64,000 nucleotides of DNA from Leptothrix discophora (GTDB taxonomy: Bacteria; Pseudomonadota; Gammaproteobacteria; Burkholderiales; Burkholderiaceae_C), in the NCBI RefSeq assembly GCF_030705305.1, contig NZ_JAUZEE010000005.1, positions 186,001 to 250,000 of the forward strand, given 5' to 3'. The notes below the pieces were generated by a model that saw nothing but the letters and a program-made list of their open reading frames with translations, was not told where the DNA came from and searched no databases. Position numbers and translations under genes: made by a program. Of this stretch, positions 57,128-64,000 are shown one piece after another. The number at the start of each line of letters is the position of its first letter. The first letter of the stretch is position 1.

Positions 57128-57202
57128 CAGCGCCGGGCCGCCCCAAGCGGCCTGCGTTGCCCCCCCGGGGGGCGGCCTTGCGTACCCGCGAGGCCGGGGG
57201 CT
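57128..57202 (-). repeat. Family A post-stop element behind hlyD-like gene
   Basis: Abuts the TAG stop at 57203-57205. Contains GCGCCGGGCCGCCCCAAGC, CCCCCCCGGGGGGCGG and CGTACCCGCGAGGCC in the order seen in the other family A copies. Confidence 0.78.
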
Positions 57203-58624
57203 CTATCTCTCCCGGAATGCGTTCTCGCGCACGCCCAACAAGGGCTTGAGCAGGTACTCCGCCACCGTCCTCGACCCGGTCACGATGTCGCTCTGGGCCT
57301 GCATCCCGGACAGCATCTTCAGCTCGCGGCCGAGCGACTCGATGGCCGGGCGGTCGGTCTCGAGGTGGACGATGTAGTGGCTGTCGCCGCGTTCGTTGGT
57401 GACGGCGTCCGCGCCCACGCGCGTCACGCGGGCGGGCAGGCTGCCGTAGATCGCGTAGTCGTAGGCGGTCAGCTTGACGCGGGCATCCTGGCCGGTGCGG
57501 ATGAAGCCGATGTCCTTGGGCAGCACCATCGCCTCGACCACCAGCCGGTCCTCCACCGGCACCAGCTCGACCACCGGTTCGCCGGCCCGGGCGACCGCGC
57601 CGACGTTGCTGACGAAGACGCGGTTGACGACGCTGCGCACCGGGGCCTTCAGCGCCGTGCGCTCGATGCGGTCCTGCAGGGCCGGCAGGGTCGGGCCGAG
57701 CGCACGCAGCTCGGCCTGCACGCGGTTGAGCTCGTCGCGGGCCTGGGCGCGGAACTGGCGCTGCAGGTTCTCGCGCCGGGCCTGGGTCTCCAGCAGGCTC
57801 TGCTCGATGCGCGCCAGCGTGGCGATGGCGCCTTCGCGGCGGCCTTCGGCCTCGGCGATCTGGCGCTCCAGCCGGACCAGCTCGATGCGCGGCTCCAGGC
57901 CCTGCTGGACCAGGTTCTCGACCAGCACGCGTTCCTCGCGGGTGGTCTTCAGGCTGCGCTGCGCCGTCTCCAGGCTGTTCTGGACCTCGACCCGCTCGGC
58001 CGTCTTCTGCGCCACCTGCGCATCGAGCATCCGCAGCTGCGTGGCCTGCTCGCTGGCGCGGCTCTCCCAGGCGGCCCGTTCGGCGGCCACCAGCTGCGGC
58101 TGGCGCTGCCGCAGCGCGGCATCGAAGACCGGCGTGCCGCCACCGGCCTCGGCCTGCAGCCGGGCGCTGCGGGCAAGCTGGTTGTCCGACTGGGCCGAGC
58201 GGCTGCGCAGGTCGGCATCGACCTGCACCGGGCTGAGCGAGACCAGCAAGGCGCCGGCCTCCACGACCTCGCCCGGCTGCACGTGGATCTCCTGCACCAC
58301 GCCGCCTTCCAGGCTCTGCACCACCTGCACCCGCGCCGACGGCACGACCTTGCCGAGCGTCTGTGCCACGGTGTCGATCTTGGCGAGGGCGGCCCAGACG
58401 CCCAGCGCGACGAAGGCGGCGGTGATGGTCAGCAGCAGGACCGTCGCCGCACGCGAGACCTCGCCCAGCCGCGAGGCGGTCGACAAGGTCTCGCGGCCGC
58501 GCATCGGCACGGCGTGCGGCGACCGGGCCGGCTTGTGAGAGGGCGAGGGCGAGGGCGAGGGCGCAGGCACGGGCAGCGAGAACAGCGGACCGGCGTCGGC
58601 GGGGGAAGGCGGGTGTGCGGGCAT
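57203..58624 (-). CDS. Type I secretion membrane fusion protein (HlyD/PrtE family)
   Basis: 473 residues. A Pro/Ser-rich cytoplasmic tail (PVPAPSPSPSPSH) is followed by one membrane span (about residues 60-82, TVLLLTITAAFVALGVWAAL), a lipoyl half (VVQSLEGGVVQEIHVQPGEVVEAG), long coiled-coil arms (LVRLERQIAEAEGRREGAIATLARIEQ) and the HlyD C-terminal domain (DAVTNERGDSHYIVHLET). Forms the periplasmic bridge with the ABC and TolC neighbours. Last of the set transcribed leftward. Confidence 0.93.
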   Translation of the reverse strand: MPAHPPSPADAGPLFSLPVPAPSPSPSPSHKPARSPHAVPMRGRETLSTASRLGEVSRAATVLLLTITAAFVALGVWAALAKIDTVAQTLGKVVPSARVQVVQSLEGGVVQEIHVQPGEVVEAGALLVSLSPVQVDADLRSRSAQSDNQLARSARLQAEAGGGTPVFDAALRQRQPQLVAAERAAWESRASEQATQLRMLDAQVAQKTAERVEVQNSLETAQRSLKTTREERVLVENLVQQGLEPRIELVRLERQIAEAEGRREGAIATLARIEQSLLETQARRENLQRQFRAQARDELNRVQAELRALGPTLPALQDRIERTALKAPVRSVVNRVFVSNVGAVARAGEPVVELVPVEDRLVVEAMVLPKDIGFIRTGQDARVKLTAYDYAIYGSLPARVTRVGADAVTNERGDSHYIVHLETDRPAIESLGRELKMLSGMQAQSDIVTGSRTVAEYLLKPLLGVRENAFRER

Positions 58625-58657
58625 CGGGACGGCTCCAGGCGTTCGGTCGTTCGGGAT

Positions 58658-60952
58658 TCAGGCGGCCGCCTGTGACGCAGCGGTGGCTGGGGTGCCGGAC
58701 GTGCTGCCGGACGTGCTGGCCGGCGTGGCGCTGCGCACCGGGGCGACCTTGCCGCCCTGGCGCATCACCACGTCCTTCGGGCCCTGCGCGACGATGCGGC
58801 CGCCGTCCATCACGATGACGTGGTCGACCAGCTCCAGCATCGACGGCTTGTGCGTGACCAGCACCAGCGTGCGGCCGGCCAGCTCGGTCTTCAGCCGCGC
58901 CAGCAGCTGGGACTCGGCGGCCGGGTCCATCGCGCTGGTCGGCTCGTCGAGCACGACGATCGGCGCATGGCCGACCAGCGCGCGGGCCATCGCGACGGCC
59001 TGGCGCTGGCCACCCGACAGGCCGGCGCCGTTCTCGCCCAGCCGCATCTGGTAGCCCTGCGGATGCGCGGCGATGAAGTCGTGCGCGCCGGCGATCTCGG
59101 CGGCGCGGCGGATCTCGTCGTCGCCGGGCCGGTCCGCGCCCAGCGCGATGTTCTGGCGCAGCGTGCCCGACATCAGCCAGCAGTCCTGCAGCACGGCCGC
59201 GACGTGGCGGCGCAGGTCTGCCGGGTCGATCTGGCGCACGTCGATGCCGCCGACGCTGAGCTGGCCGGAGACCGGCCGGTAGAGGCCCACCAGCATCTTC
59301 AGCAGCGTCGACTTGCCCGAGCCGATGCGGCCGATGATGGCCACGCGCTGGCCGGGCTCGATGCGCAGGCTGACCGTGTCGAGCACCGGCACCTCGCTGC
59401 CGGGGTAGCTGAAGCGCACGTCGCGCAGCTCGATCGAGCCGCGCAGGCGGTCATGCGGCATGGCCGCGACGCCGGGCGTGTGTTCGCGCGGCAACGCCAT
59501 CACGCGAGCCAGCGCCCGGTAGGACGCCAGCGACTGGTTCAGCCGCAGCAGCAGCTGGGTCAGCTGGGCCAGCGGCTGGACCGCCCGGCCGCACAGGATC
59601 GAGGCCGCGACGATCGCGCCCGAGCCGATCTGGCCGTCCACCGCGAGGAAGACGCCGACGCTGACCACCGCGACCTGCGAGGCCATCAGCACCAGGTTGG
59701 CCCAGTGGCCGGCGAGCTGGCCCATCAGCCGGCTGCGCAGGCTGATGCGGGCCTGGTGCGTGACGGCGTCCTGCCAGCGCCGGCGCATCACCGCACCCGC
59801 GCCGATCGCCTTGATCGTCTCCAGCCCGGCCAGCGTCTCGATCAGCACCGCCTGCTTGGTCTGGCTGTCTTCCTGGCTGACCTCGGAATCGCGCCGCATC
59901 GACGGCTGCATGGCCAGACCCACGATCACCACGAGTGGAATCGCGATCAGCGGCACCCAGGCCATCGGCCCGCCGATCAGCCACAGCACCGCGATGAAGA
60001 GCAGCGCGAAGGGCAGGTCGATCAGCGTCGTCAGCGTGGCCGAGGTGGCGAAGTCGCGCAGCGTCTCGTATTCCTTGAGCAGGCTGGCGAGGCCGCCGGA
60101 GGAGCCACGCTGCTCGCGCAGGTCGAGGTCGAGCACCTGGTCGAACACCGCGTCGGCGATCTCGACATCGGCGCGGCTGCCGGCCACGTCGAGGAAGTAG
60201 CCCCGCACCGCGCGGATCGCGAAGTCGCTCAGCAGCACGATGCCGATGCCGGCCAGCAGCGCCCACAGCGTCTCGGTGGCGCTGTTCGGGATCACGCGGT
60301 CGTAGACGATCATCGTGAAGACCGAGGTCGACAGCGCGAACACGCTGGTGACGATCGAGGCCAGCACGGCGCGCAGGTAGAGCGGCCGGGCGACCCGGTT
60401 CGGGCCCCAGAACCAGTGGCCGTGGCGGCCGCGCACGGCCTGGGCCTCGGAGGCGGGCAGGCGGCGCGGCGGCAGCACCTGAAGCCAGTGGCCGCCGTGG
60501 CGGGCCGACAGCTCGGTGGCGGTCAGCGCGATGACGCGGCCGCTGCGTGGCAGGAAGACCTCCCAGCGCTGCCATTCGGGCGCGCTGCCGGGCTGGCCGA
60601 GGGCACCGATCAGCACGTGCGGCTCGTCGTCCGGGCCGATCAGCAGCACCGGCTCGTGCGGGCCGGGCGCGGGCGGCTCGGCACCGTGGCAGGCGACGGT
60701 CTCGAAGCCCAGGCGCTCGATCGCGTCGATGAAGTCGGCCTGCGTCCAGGCCCCGTCCGGGCGCGCCACGCGGGCCCGCAGCGCGGCCGGCGACAGCGGG
60801 CGCTCATGGTGGTCGAGCAGGAAACACAGGCAGGCTTCCCACGGGTCCTGCGCGGGTGCGTCGGTGGGCTGGGACGCTGGCGGCAGGTGGGGTGCGTCGG
60901 CCACCCGCAGGCTGGCGGCGGGATCGGCGTCGGGGAGGGACATCGGGTTCAT
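58658..60952 (-). CDS. Type I secretion ABC transporter with C39-like N-terminal domain
   Basis: 764 residues. Residues about 35-170 form a C39-peptidase-like domain lacking a recognisable catalytic triad (DPWEACLCFLLDHH in place of the canonical motif), as in RTX-toxin exporters that bind but do not cut the substrate. The six-helix ABC membrane domain follows (SVFALSTSVFTMIVYDRVIPNSATET). The ATPase has IIGRIGSGKSTLLKML, LSGGQRQAVAMARAL, PIVVLDEPTSAMD and VTHKPSMLEL. Drives export of the RTX protein upstream. Confidence 0.94.
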   Translation of the reverse strand: MNPMSLPDADPAASLRVADAPHLPPASQPTDAPAQDPWEACLCFLLDHHERPLSPAALRARVARPDGAWTQADFIDAIERLGFETVACHGAEPPAPGPHEPVLLIGPDDEPHVLIGALGQPGSAPEWQRWEVFLPRSGRVIALTATELSARHGGHWLQVLPPRRLPASEAQAVRGRHGHWFWGPNRVARPLYLRAVLASIVTSVFALSTSVFTMIVYDRVIPNSATETLWALLAGIGIVLLSDFAIRAVRGYFLDVAGSRADVEIADAVFDQVLDLDLREQRGSSGGLASLLKEYETLRDFATSATLTTLIDLPFALLFIAVLWLIGGPMAWVPLIAIPLVVIVGLAMQPSMRRDSEVSQEDSQTKQAVLIETLAGLETIKAIGAGAVMRRRWQDAVTHQARISLRSRLMGQLAGHWANLVLMASQVAVVSVGVFLAVDGQIGSGAIVAASILCGRAVQPLAQLTQLLLRLNQSLASYRALARVMALPREHTPGVAAMPHDRLRGSIELRDVRFSYPGSEVPVLDTVSLRIEPGQRVAIIGRIGSGKSTLLKMLVGLYRPVSGQLSVGGIDVRQIDPADLRRHVAAVLQDCWLMSGTLRQNIALGADRPGDDEIRRAAEIAGAHDFIAAHPQGYQMRLGENGAGLSGGQRQAVAMARALVGHAPIVVLDEPTSAMDPAAESQLLARLKTELAGRTLVLVTHKPSMLELVDHVIVMDGGRIVAQGPKDVVMRQGGKVAPVRSATPASTSGSTSGTPATAASQAAA

Positions 60953-61032
60953 GGTGGCCTGGGGTGTTGCGTGTCGGAAGCTCGTCGGGAGCGCGGCGGC
61001 GAATGCGTCGTCGGTTGCGTCGTCGGGGCCCT

Positions 61033-62520
61033 TCAGGGCCCTGCCGTGACCCAGGGCAGCAGCGCGGCGGTGAAGTGGGCCAGTCGCCAGTGCGCCAGCG
61101 CCCGGGCGTGTTCGGCCTCGACCCAGGCGTTGCCGGCGGCCTGCAGCGCGTCCTGCGCGTTCATGACGTCCAGCAGGCTGCCGCGCCGGTTGGCGAACTG
61201 CTCGCGCACGCCGCGCAGCGCATCGACCGCCAGCCGCACGCCTTCGCGCCGGGCCTCGCGCAGCGGCTCGCCGATCTGCGCGTCGGCCAGCGCCTGGCGC
61301 ATCGAACGATCCAGCTGAAGGCGGGTGTTGCGCAGCTGTTCGGTGGCTTCATCGAGCCGGGCCTGGGCCTGGGCGATGCGTGCATCGTCCGCGCCGCCGC
61401 TGTAGAAGCTGTGGCGCAGCGTCACGCCGGCCTGCCAGTCGGTGCCGGCGCGGCGACCGCCGACCAGGTCGCGGCGGCTGATGCCGGCATCGAGGTCGAC
61501 GCGCGGGCCGTCGCGCCGCCGTGCGACGTCGCGTTCATGCTCGGCGGTGCGCACCGCCGCCTGGGCCGCGCGCACGGCGGCGAAGTCCTCGGCCGCGCGC
61601 AGGCTGGCGTCGCGCTCGCGCACCTGCCGGGCCAGTTGCGGCAACGGTGTCAGGCGCGGCAGACCCAGGTCCAGCCCGGCCGGTGCATCGGCGCCGAGCA
61701 GCTCGACGCAGGCCGCCTCGGCCTGGGCCAGCCGCGCTTCGGCCTGCACCACCGCCCCGCGGGCCTCGACCGCCCGCGAGCGGGCCCGCCAGACGTCGCT
61801 GAGCGTGCCGCCGCCGAGCCGGTGGCGGCGTTCGAGGTCGACCACCATCTCCTCGCGTGCCGCCAGGTGGCTGCGGGCCTGTTCGAGCAGGCGCTGGCTG
61901 CGCACCCGCTCCAGCGCGGCCTGCAGCGAGCGCAGCAGCAGGTCGACGCTGCGGGCCTCGGCGCGGGCCTCGACGCCGTCGGCAAAGGCGGTCGAGGCGT
62001 CGACCTGGGCCTGGACCGTGCCGCCGTCCCAGAGCGGCTGGCGCAGCGTCAGGCCGATGCTGCCGGTGTCCCAGTCGCGCCGGGGCGTGCCCTGCAGCTC
62101 GTTGGCGGCGTTGTCGCGGTGACCGGTCTCGGCTTCAAGCCCGAGCTGTGGCCGTTGCGCCGCCGCAGCCTCGCGGGTGGCCGCGCGGGCGCCCTGGCCG
62201 CTGGCGCGGGCGGCGCGGGCCTCCGGGTGCTGCAACAGGCTGTCGGCCAGCTGGCGCCGCAGGGCCTGCCAGGCCGGGCCGGCTTCCGGCCTGTCGTCGC
62301 CGTCATCCGCAGCGACCGCCGCGAGCAGGTCGCGGGCCTGCCGCTCGCCCCAGCTGGCGGTCAGGGCCGGGCTGGCGGCTGCCGACTCCGCCGGACCCGA
62401 AGGCCCCGCCGGCCCCTGCGCCCATGCGGCTGGGGCCAGGGTGCCGAGGGCCAGCAGGACCGCGGGTAACCGCGCGGTCAACGGCGTGGGCAACCACGTC
62501 AAGGAAGGCAGCAGGGCCAT
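61033..62520 (-). CDS. TolC-family outer-membrane protein of the type I secretion system
   Basis: 495 residues from ATG 62520. Signal peptide (PLTARLPAVLLALGTLAPAAWA). Channel repeats: RQPLWDGGTVQAQVDASTAFADGVEARA, GTLSDVWRARSRAVEARGAVVQAEARLAQAEAACVELLG and the second-half HSFYSGGADDARIAQAQARLDEA. A longer in-frame start at 62604 would have to be translated through a terminator hairpin and is rejected. Located between the RTX protein and ABC genes. Confidence 0.92.
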   Translation of the reverse strand: MALLPSLTWLPTPLTARLPAVLLALGTLAPAAWAQGPAGPSGPAESAAASPALTASWGERQARDLLAAVAADDGDDRPEAGPAWQALRRQLADSLLQHPEARAARASGQGARAATREAAAAQRPQLGLEAETGHRDNAANELQGTPRRDWDTGSIGLTLRQPLWDGGTVQAQVDASTAFADGVEARAEARSVDLLLRSLQAALERVRSQRLLEQARSHLAAREEMVVDLERRHRLGGGTLSDVWRARSRAVEARGAVVQAEARLAQAEAACVELLGADAPAGLDLGLPRLTPLPQLARQVRERDASLRAAEDFAAVRAAQAAVRTAEHERDVARRRDGPRVDLDAGISRRDLVGGRRAGTDWQAGVTLRHSFYSGGADDARIAQAQARLDEATEQLRNTRLQLDRSMRQALADAQIGEPLREARREGVRLAVDALRGVREQFANRRGSLLDVMNAQDALQAAGNAWVEAEHARALAHWRLAHFTAALLPWVTAGP

Positions 62521-62533
62521 GGCAAGGTGCGAC

Positions 62534-62562
62534 GAAGAAAAACGCCTCGCGCAAGGCGAGGC
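62534..62562 (-). terminator. Rho-independent terminator between the RTX gene and tolC
   Basis: On the minus strand GCCTCGC pairs with GCGAGGC across a 5-nt loop, followed by GTTTTTCTTCG. It lies 110 bp after the RTX stop. Likely lowers read-through so the substrate is made in excess over the exporter. Confidence 0.8.
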
Positions 62563-62673
62563 AGAAAGGCGGACACCCACGGGGGGACAAGACGGTGCCC
62601 GCACAGGAAGAGCGTCACGGTGACCGGGTGCGTGCCGACGGCCGGGGCCTGCTTCGGGCCCCGGCCGGGCGGG

Positions 62674-64000
62674 TCACAGCACGAACTGACCGGCGTTGAG
62701 CGCCAGCGTGCCGTTGAGCTGGATCTCGAACTCGGCGGTGGCCGTGTTCGCGTCCGTGTTGCCCTGCACGATGGTGTTGCCGCCGGCATTGACGTAGCGC
62801 ACCTGGCCCGCGGCGGTGAAGCCTGCGGCGCCCCGGAAGGTGAAGGCTAGGTTGCCGGCGAGGGCGCCGTTGGCGTCGATGGCGCTCAGGTCGATCTGGT
62901 CGGCGCCGGTGGCGAAGTCGACGATGACGTCGCGCGCCGCGCCGGTGCCCATCTCGCCGATGGCCGCGAAGATGAAACGGTCGCCCGCCGCACCGCCGGT
63001 CATCCGGTCGGTGCCGATGCCGCCGCTGAGCTGGTCGGCGCCGGTGCCGCCGTCGAGCGTGTCGTTGCCGCTGCCGCCGTTGAGCTGGTCTGCACCGGCA
63101 TCGCCCAGCAGCTGGTCGGCACCGTCCAGGCCGTTGAGCGTGTCGGCACCGCCCGCGCCGTTGAGCACGTCGCCCAGCGCGCCGCCGCTGATCACGTTGG
63201 CCAGCGCGTTGCCGGTGCCCGAGAAGGCAACCACCGCCGCGCCGGTGGCGGCGTAGACCAGGTTCTCGACGTTCGCGCCCAGCGTGTAGCTCGCCAGCAG
63301 CGAGCGCACGAGGTCGGCGCCGCCCCCGGCCAGCTCGGTCACCGTGTCGCCTGCCGCATCGACCACGTAGGTGTCGTCGCCGTTGCCGCCGGTCATCGCG
63401 TCGGCCCCGGTGCCGCCGTTCAGCACGTCGTCGCCGTTGCCGCCGAGCAGCGTGTCGTTGCCGGCGTTGCCGTTGAGCGTGTCGTTGCCGCCGCCGGTGT
63501 TGGCGATGTCCGCACCGGCCGTGCCGGTGAAGACCTGGGCGCCGGCGCCACTGTTGAACAGGTCACCGACCACCTCGGTGGCGGCCGAGACCTGGGTTTC
63601 CAGCGTGCCCTGGCCGTCGGTGAAGGAGGTCTGCACGCGCAGCTGGGCACCGACCTGGGCCTGCACCGGCGTGAAGCTGGCGGTGGTCGCGCCGGCGACG
63701 TTGGTCCAGGTCTGGCCGCCGTTGGTCGTGCTCTGCCACTGGAAGGAGAAGGTGCCCAGGCCGTTGGCATCGGTGATGCCGGCCGTCGAGGCGGTCAGCG
63801 CGCCGCCCTCGGTCGGCGTGCCGTCACTGATCGTCGGTTCGCCGACCGCGGCGGAGTTGACCGCCGCCAGCGACACGTCCTCCCAGGTCAGCGCCGCGCC
63901 GGTCACCGCGTCGCGGGTCAGCACGAAGCGCAGCACCTCGACGTTGCGGACCCGGTCGACGCCCTCGGTGCCGACGTTGTCGGTGATGGTGCGGCTGCCA
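62674..64000 (-). CDS. RTX-repeat protein secreted by the type I system, 5' part beyond the window
   Basis: At least 442 residues are visible; the frame continues to the right edge. N-terminal side: a segment with VGTEGVDRVRNVEVLRF and an Ig-like region (TFSFQWQSTTNGGQTWTNVAG). Then about a dozen calcium-binding nonapeptides of the GGxGxDxLx type (LLGGNGDDVLNGGTGADAM, then a second block around GGSGNDTLDGGTGADQL), with a non-RTX spacer between them. The C-terminus has a serralysin-like secretion region (FTFRGAAGFTAAGQVRYV) and ends LNAGQFVL, the typical hydrophobic signal. Enzymatic N-terminal domain lies outside the window. Confidence 0.88.
   Translation of the reverse strand, partial: GSRTITDNVGTEGVDRVRNVEVLRFVLTRDAVTGAALTWEDVSLAAVNSAAVGEPTISDGTPTEGGALTASTAGITDANGLGTFSFQWQSTTNGGQTWTNVAGATTASFTPVQAQVGAQLRVQTSFTDGQGTLETQVSAATEVVGDLFNSGAGAQVFTGTAGADIANTGGGNDTLNGNAGNDTLLGGNGDDVLNGGTGADAMTGGNGDDTYVVDAAGDTVTELAGGGADLVRSLLASYTLGANVENLVYAATGAAVVAFSGTGNALANVISGGALGDVLNGAGGADTLNGLDGADQLLGDAGADQLNGGSGNDTLDGGTGADQLSGGIGTDRMTGGAAGDRFIFAAIGEMGTGAARDVIVDFATGADQIDLSAIDANGALAGNLAFTFRGAAGFTAAGQVRYVNAGGNTIVQGNTDANTATAEFEIQLNGTLALNAGQFVL

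Noticed and set aside
62521-62604. N-terminal extension of the TolC-like protein by 28 residues
   Set aside because: The extension would be encoded by a GC hairpin with U-tract that forms a credible terminator, and the signal peptide only fits the start at 62520.

Overview
This is a high-GC bacterial chromosome segment (about 70% GC by eye). It most likely comes from a beta-proteobacterium of the order Burkholderiales, near the Leptothrix/Sphaerotilus/Rubrivivax group. That placement is inferred from the gene sets (aerobic benzoyl-CoA 'box' cluster with BoxR, cysTWA with sbp, a split protocatechuate 4,5-dioxygenase) and from the short GC-rich repeats that follow stop codons. No tRNA, rRNA, CRISPR array, insertion sequence, integrase or phage gene was recognised.

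Layout. 1-5.9 kb: an RND efflux operon (membrane fusion lipoprotein, inner-membrane pump, outer-membrane lipoprotein), cut at its 5' end. 6-19.6 kb: mixed genes, namely a small M48 protease, AMP nucleosidase, an EEP-fold phosphodiesterase, ligBA with a divergent LysR regulator, a lipoprotein, an aldo-keto reductase, a HAD phosphatase, an SpmA-SpmB fusion, and two tandem secreted paralogues that share an unnamed N-terminal region. 19.8-37.6 kb: a sulfur island with cysB, cysTWA and sbp (sulfate uptake), fccAB (flavocytochrome c sulfide dehydrogenase), a coupled acetyltransferase-like pair, a thiol dioxygenase fused to three rhodanese domains, ssuADCBE (alkanesulfonate use), and a truncated second ssuA behind a 55-residue membrane ORF. 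37.7-38.8 kb: an old yellow enzyme. 38.9-57.0 kb: aerobic benzoate degradation, with boxR-boxC-boxB-boxA-hydratase-hydroxyacyl dehydrogenase-MaoC-thiolase leftward, and a DUF4863-type gene, benzoate-CoA ligase, hydrolase and a five-gene ABC importer rightward. 57.2-64.0 kb: a complete type I secretion system (HlyD, ABC, TolC) downstream of a large RTX-repeat substrate that runs off the end of the window.

How it works together. Benzoate would be imported by LivKHMGF-type proteins, activated by BclA, epoxidised by BoxAB and ring-opened by BoxC. The adipyl-CoA-type product would then be processed by the hydratase, dehydrogenase and thiolase to succinyl-CoA and acetyl-CoA. The semialdehyde dehydrogenase (BoxD) is not in the window. 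Paired TGCA half-sites near boxC and boxR suggest BoxR control.

The most informative new observation is in the sulfur island. Six promoter regions (cysB, cysT, sbp, fccA, ssuA, and the small ORF/ssuA remnant) carry the same 29-bp block at the same distance from a -10-like hexamer. This defines a local sulfur regulon, probably controlled by CysB or a related LysR regulator. It links sulfide oxidation and a degraded binding protein to sulfate-starvation control. A second pattern is two families of about 80-bp palindromic elements that begin directly after stop codons, often inside operons, always in the sense orientation of the preceding gene.
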